Source: Colocasia esculenta
Taxonomy: Eukaryota > Streptophyta > Magnoliopsida > Alismatales > Araceae
Length of the DNA stretch: 64,000 nt
Direction of reading: 5' to 3'
NCBI GenBank assembly: GCA_014218235.1
Contig: CM024757.1
Span: forward strand, 149,061,371-149,125,370
Numbering within the stretch: position 1 is the first letter of the stretch; each line of letters opens with the position of its first letter. The notes below the pieces were generated by a model, which searched no databases, was not told where the DNA came from, and worked only from the letters and a program-made list of their open reading frames with translations. The position numbers were made by a program, and so were the translations under genes. Shown piece after piece: positions 10,073 through 21,497 of this stretch.

Positions 10073-12092
10073 TTAAGTAGAAGATGGAGGAGGAGGAATG
10101 GGAAGAAGAATGGTCGCTATGTCAGATAGTCTTTTCTCCATGAAGTTCAAGCTAGTCTTGATTTGATCTTGAATGGTGATCATTTTTGTGACCAAAAAGT
10201 GTTCCATTCTATCTGAATTCTCTAACAAGGTGGCTTGAATTCTGGCTAGATCAGCTGCTATGGGTTGTGAGGATGATGATGAACCAGCTGACCAACTAGG
10301 TCTCTGCATTATCTTGAATTCCTTGGTCAAATCTGTTATCTGCTTGTCAATGTGCTCATTGAAGTTCCTCATGCTTTCCAAATCATCCACAAAATGAGCA
10401 AATGACAGTCTTGTGCTGGTGATCTCATGTAATGTCTGCTTTGTGTTAAAGACATCAGCTTGGGAATTTGCCAAAATTCCCTTAAGAACTATCTCCAACT
10501 TGTCTTGATGCTCCTTCAGCTGTAGTGAGGCATCTGCCAGTGTTCCAATCAATCTATTGAACCTTTGAGCCGCATAGTCTGAAGCAGCTTTCTGTTCTAT
10601 GAACTTGGCAGATACTGTGTTCTCCAGTCTTTGAATCCTCAACTCAAATGATGTTGACATGGTTTGAATGGAAGAGTTCAAGATTTCAAATTTTTCATTG
10701 AGGAAGGAGAACAACTTTGGTGGAACAGAAGGCCCACCAGAGGATGTGGATGGTTGGAAAGTGTGTTGTGGAGATTCAGAGTGAAAGAAGGAGGGTTGAA
10801 ACTGAGGTGAGAGAGGGGCATGAACTGGGATTTCACCTTCAGTTGGGACTTGAGGCTGATCCTCATTTACAGGAGGCTGATCCTCTTGACCTTGGGGCTG
10901 GTCCCCTTCAGCTGGAGGCTGTTCCTCTTGTGCTTGGGGCTGGTCTCCTTGAGCCTGAGGCTGTTCCTCTTGAGCTTGGGGCTGTCCCCTTGATCTTGAG
11001 GTTGTTCCTCCTGAGCTTGAGGGGCCTCAACCACAACTGGCCCTCTTCTAATTTGATTGCCCTCCAATCTAAATCCCACAAACTTCTGGATATTCTTAAA
11101 GGTGTAGATATTGGACTTGGGAATAGATTGGGACTTCTCATTCTCCAAGGGCACACCAAAGTGCTGGAACACTGAGGTCAAATGTGCTCCATAAGGAAGT
11201 GATCTCTTTAGGTCTTTCCTTGTTGTTTCAGATATAATTTGATAGAGAATCACATGGAGGTTGATCTTGATGTCTTTCACCATGCAGTAAATAATGAATC
11301 TCTGGATGTCTGTCATCCTATCCCTTCCACCACCTTGAGGAGTAATTATGGTGGTCAATATGTGGTGGATGACCCTTAACACAGGAGGAAATGAATTGGC
11401 ATTGAACCTGGTTACATGGGTCTGTTTGGGATCTGATGCATCTGCAGGAAGACCTGTCAAGATGGAATAGGCTTCATGTAGATCAAATTCAAATTCATGA
11501 TAGTCTGCCCCTTAATCTGGCACTTTGAAAATGGAGGCAGCTTTTTCAGTTGGCATATCTATGGCTATTCCCTTAACTTTGGATTCATATCCTTAGTCTG
11601 TGCAGGTGAGGTTCTTGTAGAACTCCCTAACAAGTCTTGGATAACAGACTTGAAACTCAGAGATAAATGGTATCCAAGATTGAAAGGAGAAGTAGGTTTG
11701 AATTTCAGGAAAAGAGTCTGCTAGCTGAATGTCTGATAGGTCTAGAATTCGGGGCTTCAGAATTAACTTGGCTGCACTGACTGACTCTGAGGGAATATCC
11801 TCTTGAGACGCAGAAGACTCAGAAGAGGAGGAAGATGATTCCTCAGGGTTTTCAGAAGAATCGCCCGGAATTTCTGTTCTAGGGTTTGGAGGATTACTAC
11901 CTCTGCCTGAAGATGAGGCTCTACCTCTCTTGGCTGCCCGTTGAGGTGCTGAAGAGGATCCTGGTTGCTCGGCAGGATCATTTCGTCTCTTAGTTCTTCT
12001 TTCGGATAGGGCAACGTCTCTGTCTGCTGGAATCGGCCCTGGACCTTGCGCCACGGCGGGGACCCAATTTCCTGACCATGGTGCAAGAAAGA
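10073..12092 (-). pseudogene. Env-like ORF of SIRE lineage ('putative plant transposon protein' domain), broken
   Basis: Reading from about 12054 leftwards, the frame encodes a Ser/Pro-rich N-terminus (SSSSSSESSASQED). It is followed by YPRLVREFYKNLTC, HILTTIITPQGGGRD, RFIIYCMVKDIKINL and PYGAHLTSVFQHFGVPL. These are landmarks of the plant transposon domain in the SIRE env-like ORF, whose function is unknown. A low-complexity Gln/Pro region and a coiled-coil-like C-terminal part (FELRIQRLENTVSAKF to 10073) follow. Two in-frame TAA codons (near 11593 and 11509) and a frameshift between 10867 and 10714 break it. The start codon is unclear: the nearest ATG, at about 12091, is in another frame. 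Confidence 0.65.
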
Positions 12093-14017
12093 GTGGAATT
12101 CGGAGAGGAGATGGAAGAGAGGAGAGGTGATGGAAAGAAGGATGAGAGTTTGAGAGAAATGGTGAAGATTTCTTGCCGGAAGAGATGAGAAAGAGGCCGT
12201 CGGGTCGACCTGATGCCTAAAAGAGGTGCAGTGGTGCACTGCCCCGCAGGAACAAATATGGCTTATCATGAACCCAAACGGTTTGAAAAATAATCAGGCA
12301 AGGGGTTAGTGTCGACACAGGATGAAAGGTGTGTCGACCTGACCGAAAGTGTGTAGACACAGGATGGGATGGTGTCGACACAGCCTTAGAAGAACATTTG
12401 ACTTTTTGTGTGAAAATTTTTGAGAAATTTTGGGACATCTTTAGAATGATAAGCAATGAGGGGAATTATCATTTCAAGGATTTTTAAGAGGCTCAAAAAT
12501 TCATTTTTTATATTTTGCAAAAATTCATCACAAGTCAAGTTTTCAAACAATTTCCAACAGGATATTAACATTCCAAGACTTGAATCAACAAAATGAAAAA
12601 TTGAGGGATATAATATATCTAACAATCAACTATAAACTACCATATTTCTCAACTTTAAATAAATAAAGATGTCATCTAGACTAAATGCAATTGTGTGAAA
12701 ATAAAACACAATCTCAAAGAACAACTTGATGAGGAATGAAGATGATTCTTTCTAGACATATCTCCAATATGTTCACATTTTGTTCTTTTGACAAGCTATC
12801 AAATGATACAAATCTCTTTCACTCAAGTACTAGTGTTTTTTACACACCATAGTCCCTGGATACTGAAGATTTAGTCATTGTCAAGTCTCAAAGGGGTAAA
12901 TGATGGCCTTTTGACATGAAAATATACGTTTTTTAGACGCCAATATTTCCAGTTACTCAGTCATCATCAAAAAGCATAGCACATTTTGCTTTTGTTTTGA
13001 ATTTATTTTTACTTTGTTCCCCCTTTGAACAAAGTTAGCAATAGTGCCTCATGACATACATGGCACTTCATTCATTGTGAAGGTGTGCAGTTTCTCAGCA
13101 CAAGTGCCATTGCTCTGTTGGATGTTAATAATTTTGGAGAGTTTGTGAGATAGAAATCAAATACATTCAATCATCAGTTGCAAACAAGGAAATGTTTTAA
13201 GTTCAAAGCACAAGTTGATGTTTAGTCTAGGAAGAGATATGAATTTCTGTGGGTTGAGAGATATAGTTGAAAGTTGATTAAAAAAAATATAATAGATCAC
13301 TCAATGGTTCATTTTGAGACTCTAGACTTCTAAATGATGACATCATGCAAGAAATTGATGAGATACAAGAAAAGTTTTGAATTTTGCAAAGTCATGACTT
13401 GAATTTTCTAGCTCCCCCTGAGATGATGATTTCAATCATTTTTTATCAAAATAAAGATACATAGATTTTGGAAATCAGAAAGGTTTTTCTTCTTAGACAA
13501 CAAAGACTCCCCCTCAACAATTGCATATCCATTTCTTGGTACTTGGCGGAGACACATACTCTCGCATAGTGAAAGTGTCCAGACAGCATAACCTGTCCTT
13601 CTCCAAATCACCATTTGATATACCAAGAAGTTTCAATACAATAAGAGTTGAAGAATTCATTATCAAAAAGAAATGGAAGTGAAAGTAAGCAAGTTTTTGA
13701 AATCAGAAAAGGCATCCTCTTTGAACAGTAAAAGCTCCCCCTCAACAATTGCATATCAATTTCTTAGTACTTGGCGGAGACATATACTCTCGCATAGTGA
13801 AAGTGTCCAGACAAGCATAACTTGTCCTTCTCCAAATCACCATTTGATATACTAAGAAATTTCAACACAATGAGAGTTGGAGAGTTTAGTGTAAAAAAGG
13901 AATAGAATTGAAAGTGAGAGAGATATGAACAAAGTAACTCAAGGAAGCAAAGAATTATGAAATGCAAAGAACTCCCCTTAGACCATGCATTACACTCAAC
14001 CCAAACCTTGAGAGAGA
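12093..14017 (-). other. Spacer between RNase H and env-like ORF, with GTCGAC boxes and a tandem duplication
   Basis: No protein is recognisable. Four GTCGAC boxes and one decayed box lie at 12203-12378, just upstream of the env-like frame. An imperfect tandem duplication with period about 228 covers roughly 13450-13905: ctccccctcaacaattgca recurs at 13507 and 13735, each time followed by tacttggcggagaca. Each copy holds a polypurine-type run on the minus strand (gaggggga). Another lies at about 13412. Confidence 0.6.
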
Positions 14018-15904
14018 TCATGAAGGTGGACATTTGCAAAGACCAAGTTCTCTCCTTAAAGATGAAAATCTGTTTTCAGGAAGGGGTTTAGTGAATATGT
14101 CTGCAATTTGTTTTTCAGTTTCAATAAAATGGAGTTCAAAAGATTTCTTTGCAACCTCATCTCTCAAGAAATGATGCCTAATTTCAATGTGTTTTGTTCT
14201 AGAATGCTGAATGGGGTTTTTAGACAGATTTATTGCTCTTGTGTTATCACATAGGATGGGTACACACCCTAAATCTTGGTTGTAATCAAGAAGTTGATGT
14301 TTCACCTAGAGAATCTGAGTTCCACATCTACCAGCAGCAACATACTCATCCTCTGCAGTTGACAGAGCAACTGAATGTTGCTTCTTAGAAGCCCAAGAAA
14401 TAAGGCACCCACCTAGAAATAGACACAAGCCACTTGTGCTTTTTCTATCTAATTTGCACCCAGCATAATCAGCATCACAATAGGCAAACAGATATAACTT
14501 GCAACCAGCAGGATACCAAATACCTAAGTCACATGTTCCAACAAGATATTTGAAGATTCGTTTAATAGCAAGCATGTGACTTTCTTTAGGATTAGATTGG
14601 AATCTAGCACATAAACACACACAAAACTGAATATCAGGTCTAGAAGTTGTAAGATAGAGCAGAGAGCCAATCATACCTCTGTAGGTCTTTGGATCTACTG
14701 ACTTACCAGATGGATCTTCTTCTAATTTAGCATTAATTGCAATTGGTGTGCTTGAGTGCTTAAGGTTCTGAAAGTCAAACCTCTTTAATAGCTCCTTGAC
14801 ATATTTGGTTTGACTGATGAAGATTCCTTCAGTTGTTTGGTTCACTTGCAATCCCAAAAAGAATGTTAAATCTCCCATTAAGCTCATTTCAAATTCATTC
14901 TTCATTTGATTTGAAAATTCTGTGCAAAGGCCTTTATTGGTGGAGCCAAAAATTATGTCATCAACATAAATTTGGACCACAATTATTTGATTTTTTACTA
15001 TTTTTGTGAACAAAGTTTGATCAACATTACCTCTAGAGTATCATTTTTCAAGTAAAAAGGAACTCAACCGGTCATACCAAGCTCTTGGAGCTTGCTTAAG
15101 ACCATAGAGAGCCTTATTAAGCTTGAAAACATTGTTATGATATTTTTCATTTTCATATCCAGGAGGTTGTTCAACAAAAACATTTTTCTTTATATATCCA
15201 TTTAAGAATGCACTTTTGACATCCATTTGATAGACTTTAAATTTTATGGAGGATGCAAAAGCAAGGAAAATTCTGACTGCTTCTAGTCTAGCTATAGGGG
15301 CATATGACTCTTCAAAATCAATTCCAAACTCTTGATTGTACCCCTTTGCAACTAGCCTAGCTTTATTTCTAATTACCTGACCAGATTCATTCAATTTGTT
15401 TCTGAAGACCCATCTAGTGCCAATCACTGCTTGGTCACTAGGCCTAGGTACTAATTCCCATACTTGATTTCTTTCGAATTGATGAAGCTCATCATGCATG
15501 GCATTAATCCAATCAGAACTGGATAAGGTTTCATCAATTGACTTGGGTTCAATTTGGGAAATTAGAGCTAGTGAGTCTTCTTCAATATTTTGCAAGAAGG
15601 ATGATTTGGTCCTTACTCTATCATTTAAATTGCCAACTACACTGTCTAATGGGTGATCTCCCAGATATCGAGGTTCAGAAATTACCTGTTGAGAAGTGCC
15701 CACTTCTGGAGCAATGTTACCTGACCCACTTGAAGATGGTGAGTTGTTGTTCAGGTTCTCCTCATTATTGACAAGCTCCTCAACAGTTGGTGAGGAATCC
15801 ACAATGAGGTCATCCTCTTCATTGTCTTGTCTTTCCCTTTCCAGATCCAATGATCTTTCCTTTATTTTTACCTCCAAAAGTAACTGACCCTCCCTCCTTT
15901 TCAA
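14018..15904 (-). pseudogene. Copia reverse transcriptase and RNase H of the SIRE-like element
   Basis: The RT starts with WELVPRPSDQAVIGTRWVFRNK, GFDFEESYAPIARLEA and VKSAFLNGYIKKNVFVEQPPGY. It continues with VVQIYVDDIIFGSTNK (the catalytic YVDD), FFLGLQV and GSLLYLTTSRPDI. RNase H follows with YCDADYAGCKLDRKSTSG, ALSTAEDEYVA and the C-terminal CDNTRAINLSKNP and HIEIRHHFLRDEV blocks. All of this is in one frame, interrupted by a TGA at about 15040 and a TAG at about 14305. The catalytic residues are intact. The region upstream goes straight from the protease into the acidic linker before RT, so integrase is absent. Confidence 0.85.
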
Positions 15905-16270
15905 GCAGGAATGAGAATTTAGCTCTATCTCCAGTCATGTGTCGTGAACACCCACTGTCAAGGAACCATACATTGGAGTTGGGTGCACGACCTTCCTGTA
16001 ACAAGATCAGTGGAGAGAAGATTTTGGTACCCAAACAGAGTTGGGACCATCAGAATGTTTGGACATTGTTAGCAAATCCTTTCTCACCCATATTTGACTT
16101 GTTTTTGATTTCTGTTTTGTTAAATTGGTGGTTTCAGTCTTTTTAGGTTTGTTCTTTTTCTTAGGAATGAAAGCACCAACATTTTTGTTTTCAGTGGGAG
16201 GGAGTTTTTCATTTGAAAATTGGAGTTCAGATAAGGAGGTGGAATCCAGGGATTTTGTTGGTACATCCAA
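15860..16270 (-). pseudogene. Copia gag-pol junction and aspartic protease, SIRE-like element
   Basis: The junction motif VWVPKSS is followed, after a frame change, by the copia protease signature NVWFLDSGCSRHMTGD (catalytic Asp in LDSG) and by VTFGGKNKGKIIGSG. In intact copia elements the integrase zinc finger and core follow here. In this copy the frame runs about 10 residues further (GKGKTRQ, stop) and the RT linker begins in another frame within the same bases. That places the integrase deletion at about 15845-15870. Confidence 0.75.
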
Positions 16271-16274
16271 AGAT

Positions 16275-18253
16275 TTGGATGAAAGAATTGAGGATTATAC
16301 CAACAGGGGTTGTTATACCATTGGCTCCAAGGACTGATCCAATCATTTTGAAATATTGTCTTGGAGGTCCAATGTTCTTTACCAATGATTTTCTTTGATT
16401 TTTTCTTGTTTTTCAAATTTTTATTTGAGTTGTTTGAATTTTTTGATGTTGAGCAGGTCGACCTGTCTTTGACTGGTGTCGACACAACAGTCATAGAAGC
16501 CTTCTTCTTGTGGACTGGTGTCGACCTGTCAGGAGACTGAGTCGACCTGGTTGTCTTCTTTTGTTTTTGAGTTTTTGAATTTTTTGATGTTTTGTTTAAG
16601 GTTTTGTTTGCTGTTTGTTGAATTTTGTGTTTTCAAGATTAGGACCCTTACAAATTTAATTAGTGGTGCTTTGTTCTTTTTCTCACCAGATTTGTCTTTG
16701 ATGGGTTTCTTTTTGTTGAATCCTAATCCATGAGAGGTGGTTGTCATGGTGGTTCCTAGTAATGCCTCTAAGTTATCTTTACCTTTTGTGAAGGTTTGGA
16801 TAACTTCATCCCTTTCTTTTAGCTGGTTTTAAGAGCTTCAATTTCTTCAATTTTCTGTTGTTTTTCTTGTTTTTCAATTTCTAGCTTTTCAGTTAAGTCT
16901 CTGAATTCTTGGGAGGCCTTTTGAGAGGCAAGTTTTAGTTCATCAATAGGGTTCAGGAGATTTTCTTTTTCTTCAAGCAATTCTGTTACTTCAGTTTCCA
17001 GTTCACAAGTTCTATGGTTTGAAGATTGGTTATGGTAAAGATTTTCAATTTTCTTTTTGATGTGTTTGTTTTCTTTTCTCATTTCAGAATATCTTTCAAC
17101 CAGTTCTGCATACACATCCTGCCAATCTTCAACAGTAAAGTCTTCAAAGGAAGTATTTACCTTTTCATCTGTGCTGTTGGCCATGAAGCAAACCTCCTCA
17201 CTTTCAGAGCTTGAGGATTTCTTCTCTTCTTCTTCCTCACTTGAGTCTTCGTCAGACCAAGTGGCCACCATGGCCTTTGGCTTCTTGTATTTCTGGAATT
17301 TCTTGTGCTTATCCTTCTTGTTCTCAGGACACTCTCCCTTCATGTGTCCTGGTTTGTTGCACCTGTAACAGATAATATTTTCGTCAGTTTTGTGATTCTT
17401 GTTGAAATTAGAAAAGGAAGTGTTTTTCTTACCTGAGAAAGACTTCTTTTTCCCAGACATTTTTCCTTTTCTGTATTTCAAGAATTTTCTGAATTGCCTA
17501 GTCATGAGGGCAATTTCATCCTCATTTGACTCAGACTCCTCAGAACTTGTTTTCTCTTGACTTTTATCTTTATTGCTTGAAGAGGACTTAAGTGCCATAG
17601 GCTTAGTTTTAATTATGTGTTCTTCATTTCTTTTTAAGTTGATTTCATATGTCATTAAGGATCCAATCAATTCATCCAAAGAAATTTTGGACAGATCTTT
17701 TGAATCTTCAATGACAGTGGCCTTTGTATGCCAAATTGAAGAAAGTGAACGTAAAATTTTTCTTACCAAGTCTGCATCTGTATATTCCTTACCCATGGCC
17801 TTCAATCCATTCACAATCACCATGAACCTGGCAAACATTTCAGAAATATTTTCGTTAGACTTCATCATGAAAAGTTCATATTCTGAAACTAAAATATTTG
17901 CCTTAGTCTCCTTTACTTGAGATGTTCCCTCATAGAGTAATTCGAGTTTATCCCACATCTCTTTGGCAGATTTGCACATTGAGATTCTCGAATACTCCTT
18001 GGGATGAATAGCACATTGAATCATGTTCATGGCACTATAATTCAATGTAGCTTTCCTTATTTGTTCCCTAGTCCAGGTGTCTTCTTCTCCCTAGGTTTTC
18101 ATAGGGACCCACTTCTACTACTTTCCAGATCTCATAGTTCTGGGCCCTTAAGAATACTTGCATTCTGTTTTTCCAATAAGAATAGTCCGTCCCATTAAAG
18201 AATGGTGGCCTATTTATGGAATGACCCTCAGCTATGAAACCTTTGGAATCCAT
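16275..18253 (-). pseudogene. Copia gag of the SIRE-like element, frameshifted
   Basis: The ATG at 18253 opens MDSKGFIAEGHSINRPPFF, followed by TDYSYWKNRMQVFLRAQNYE, the usual start of SIRE gag. A frame change near 18060 leads to the main frame (18045-16819) with YSRISMCKSAKEMWDKL, DLVRKILRSLSSIWHTKATVI and the knuckle CYRCNKPGHMKGEC (CX2CX4HX4C). A Lys/Glu-rich coiled-coil-like tail follows. A second shift near 16830 moves into 16747-16529 and then 16494-16120. Four GTCGAC boxes (16455-16550) sit inside this downstream gag part. The protein would coat RNA in virus-like particles, but this copy cannot make it whole. Confidence 0.8.
16455..16550. repeat. GTCGAC boxes within gag of the SIRE-like element
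   Basis: Four GTCGAC palindromes lie in 96 bases (caggtcgacctg, ggtgtcgacacaa, ggtgtcgacctg, gagtcgacctgg). They have the same flanking bases as the LTR array at 9044-9432. They fall in the variable part between the gag knuckle and the protease. Confidence 0.8.
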
Positions 18254-18360
18254 GACTCTAAAGTAGGCAGAAAATGCTTAGCAAACAAACAAGCAAACAC
18301 TCAAACACACAGCACTCAGAAACAAAAACTACTCAGATCAAATCAGATCAAGGTAAACCC

Positions 18361-18372
18361 GCTCTGATACCA
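18361..18372 (-). promoter_or_regulatory. tRNA-Met primer binding site, SIRE-like copia
   Basis: gctctgatacca on the plus strand, i.e. TGGTATCAGAGC on the element strand, lies two bases inside the 5' LTR end at 18375. It is the standard initiator-tRNA-Met primer site of plant copia elements. Confidence 0.9.
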
Positions 18373-18374
18373 AT

Positions 18375-20143
18375 TGAAGGATCGAGGAAAAGGTGTGGAT
18401 AAGATCTAGAAAGGGGGGGGGGATGAATAGATCTATGCCACTTACTACGGAAGCTTAAACAGTTTAAAAACACTTTTGAATCAGAGGCAAGTTTATCAGT
18501 GAAAAACCACAGATCTGATGAGATTTGAGTGAGTTGGTAAAAATGGATATGAAATCAGTTGATAAGTGAGCTTTAAATGATCCTATGCAAGCATCTAACG
18601 GATAATGAAATCAAACCACAGATAGACAAGTGCACAAGGATTTTTAGGTGGTTCGGAAATCACCTAAGTGATTCCTACATCCACCCCTCACACCCTGTGA
18701 GGATTCACTAAAACAACCGGGTACACACCCACTGGAGCCTGACAACTCCAACACTTGAGAGCTTAAAACTCACACAACTTCTAGAGCAAGACTACTCTAG
18801 AACCACTGAGCAAGACTGCTCAACACAACCTTGAGTTAGACAACTCAAACTGAGCACGACGGCTCACTACAATCTGAGCACAATGCTCACACAACTTGAG
18901 CACAATGCTCACACAATGGTTGCTAGACACCAACTCAAGACATAGACCTTCTAGCACAGATCTAGTCGAAAATGAGAGCACTAATGAGAGCTATGCAGAA
19001 GCACTTGCATAATCTCAAAAGCTATCTCAGAAGAACAGAAGTACAGTGAATTGTATTAAATAGCTTCGTTCTTCAAGTGTACTCCCTTGTAGAAGTTTGG
19101 ATTGGGAAGAAGCTTGCACTCTTGAAGTCCAAAACCGATGCTCTGCACTTTGGAATTGTTGGATCTTCCTTGAATTCTTCTCCAACGAAGGCTTCTACAG
19201 GATCTGCTTCCTTGGGATGCTTCAAAGGTTTCTGCAAGGATCACATTCCAATTCTCACACTTGGCTTGGTGAGAATTGGTCTTCTGGAAGCACACAGAGA
19301 GCAGAGGAGGGAGACAACCTCTTGCAGCCGCCAGGGAACTTTCAGGAGGCTCTGAGAGGCAGTTGGGTCTCTCTTGATTAGATGGGGGGCCAATCAGGGA
19401 CCTTTTATACTCAAAAGAGTCCAAAGATACCCTTTAGGTATAAGGGCACACGATCCTAGGATGATTCCCCATCGGCCTGGGCTGACACGTGGCAGCCATC
19501 CACTTTAAGTTGCAAACTTTCCGTAGTGTGTTGACCTGCCCTGGTGGTGGTGTCGACACACTGTCCCAAATATGAGAAGTGATGTTCTGGGAAGAAGGTC
19601 CTGTGTCGACCTGCTCTGAGAGTGTGTCGACCTGCTGTCCCAATTCTTCAAACTGGCTGTTCTGGGAGCTGGGTCTAGTGTCGACCTGCTCTGAGAGTGT
19701 GTCGACCTGCTGTCCCAATTCTTCAAACTGGCTGTTCTGGGAACTGGGTCTAGTGTCGACCTGCTCTGAGAGTGTGTCGACCTGGGTGGACTGATTCCTG
19801 AAAAACTGCAACTCTTGTCGACACACTCTTGACTTGTGTCGACACAGTCTCAACATTTTTACACATTTTGCCTTTGAATATGTGTTGTTGTGTCGACACC
19901 AATGATGGGTGTGTCGACACATCTTTTGCAAAAAAAATATTTGTACCTGAAAATTAAACACATATATCATTAGTTAAATGATTTATCATGAACATCAATG
20001 ATAAATGTGATTTGAAATATGCTTGTTGGACATTGATTTCAGGTATGATGTTTTTGACATGTTTCAATTGAATTGCTTTAAAATTACCTCTTGTCATCAT
20101 CAAAATAGGAGGGAAATGATATGAATATGCATTCAACCCAACA
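18375..20143 (-). repeat. SIRE-like copia 5' LTR (promoter-bearing copy)
   Basis: It is 1769 bp with the same ends as 7892-9661. A TATA-type motif on the element strand (GTATAAAAGG, plus-strand 19401-19410) is intact here. The GTCGAC array is at 19526-19915 with 75-bp tandem units starting at 19603, 19678 and 19753. The first box has decayed (gtgttgacctg). Confidence 0.9.
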
Positions 20144-20148
20144 TGGCC

Positions 20149-20203
20149 TTCACAACCATCACACACATGATCCATAAGGATCCGAAAAGCACGCGACGTT
20201 ACA
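20149..20203 (-). repeat. gypsy-1 3' LTR, terminal 55 bases
   Basis: It resumes at ttcacaaccatcac after the TGGCC duplication and ends acgttaca at 20203. It matches 37235-37289. Confidence 0.85.
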
Positions 20204-20329
20204 TTACTATCATCTAAAAAGAAAATTTCGACCTCTAAATTCATAACACAACCCAAACTTAAACAACTTAAACATACACGTCTTTACAAGTACTATCATC
20301 TAAAAAGAAATACAAAAGCTTATTCAAAC

Positions 20330-20523
20330 AGATAGGGATACCCTTTAGCCATCTCCTCAGCTAACTCCCAAGTATCCTCACCACCTAACCTATTTTCCCA
20401 TCTCACTTTAACTAATTCAATTTCTTTATTTCTCAGCTTTTTTATCTTTCGATCCGTGATCTGCACCGGATACTCTGGCATGGTCATATCCGGCCTCAGG
20501 TCACCACCTTGGTAACTAATTAT
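20330..20523 (-). pseudogene. gypsy-1 integrase C-terminal chromodomain-like segment
   Basis: On the minus strand it reads MTMPEYPVQITDRKIKKLRN, then IELVKVRWENRLGGEDTWE and ending AKGYPYLF before a stop. The pattern (lrnk.i.lvKV.W......E.TWE.e.em...yP.lF) is the chromodomain-like tail of Tekay/Del integrases, thought to guide integration into heterochromatin. A TAG at about 20524 separates it from the integrase core. Confidence 0.75.
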
Positions 20524-21497
20524 CTAAGTTGGATCTTCAATGCATTTTCTTAACATAGAAACATGAAATATATCATGAACATCCGCAAAATCTGCTGGCA
20601 AATCTAGCCTATAAGCTGTTTCCCCAATTCTCTCAATCACTTGAAAAGGTCCCACATACCTTGGGCTCAATTTTCCAGTCTTGCCAAATCTCATAATACC
20701 TTTACTTGGGGAAACTCTCAAGAAAACAAAATCTCCCACTTCAAATTGAAGTGGTCTCCTCCGGATATCTGCATAACTCTTTTGCCTGCTTTGAGCTGCC
20801 TGCAATTTTTCCTTAATAAGCTTCACTATTTCTGTGGTTTGCTGAATCAATTCAGGACCCACTAATTGCCTTTCTCCCACTTCATGCCAGTTCAATAGGG
20901 TTCTACATGGCCTTCCATATAAGGCTTCATACGGTGCCATCCCAAGACTGGTATGATAACTATTATTATAGGCAAACTCAACCATTCCCAAATGATGCTC
21001 CCAGTTACCTCCCCAAACTAAACAACAAGCCCGCAACATATCTTCAATCGTCTGGATAGTCCTCTCTGTCTGACCATCTGTCTGGGGATGATAAGCGGAG
21101 CTATATCTCAGCTCAGTGCCAATGACTTTTTGCAGACTTCTCCAAAAACTAGAAGTAAATCTTGGATCTCTGTCAGACACAATAGTCTTCGGAATACCAT
21201 GCAATGGAACAATTCCTTCAACATAAACTTTTGCTAATTTATCCACTGTCCAAGACATACTTACTGCCACTAATCTGCACACCTTAGTCAATCTGTCAAC
21301 AAATACCAATATTCCATTATGTCCGAACCCGATCTTGGTAAACCTGCCACAAAGTCCATGGCAATATCATCCCATTTCCACTGTGGAATGGGCAACGGTT
21401 GCAATAAACCTCCAGGCTTCTGATGTTCTGCTTTAATCTGTTGACAGATAGCACAACTTGCAACAAACTCTGCTATTTCCTTTTCATATGAGGCCAC
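20524..21497 (-). pseudogene. gypsy-1 integrase (zinc finger end and catalytic core), frameshifted
   Basis: The first part (21497-21288) has the zinc-finger Cys pair CAICQQIKAEHQKPGGLL and the first catalytic Asp in DDIAMDFVAGLP. A frame change near 21300 leads to 21309-20524 with FVDRLTKVCRLVAV, the second Asp in TIVSDRDPRFTSSFW and the Glu in TDGQTERTIQTIEDML. ALYGRPCRTLLNW, GDFVFLRVSP and VHDIFHVSMLRK follow. The D,D35E residues are all present; only the frame is broken. Confidence 0.85.

Larger units (their letters stand above)
7892..20143 (-). mobile_element. SIRE/Maximus-like Ty1/copia with env-like ORF; integrase deleted
   Basis: This is a complete insertion by structure. Two LTRs (7892-9661 and 18375-20143) and a 5-bp target duplication TGGCC at 7887-7891 and 20144-20148 are visible, and the gypsy-1 LTR continues seamlessly outside. 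On the minus strand the order is LTR, tRNA-Met primer site (18372-18361), gag, protease, RT, RNase H, a 1.6-kb spacer, an env-like frame, a polypurine tract (ctccccctttttgatg on the plus strand after 9661) and LTR. The env-like frame and long 3' region are hallmarks of the SIRE lineage. No integrase lies between protease and RT. LTRs differ by about 1 percent, so the insertion is young. Gag, RT and env-like frames each carry stops or shifts. Confidence 0.9.
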
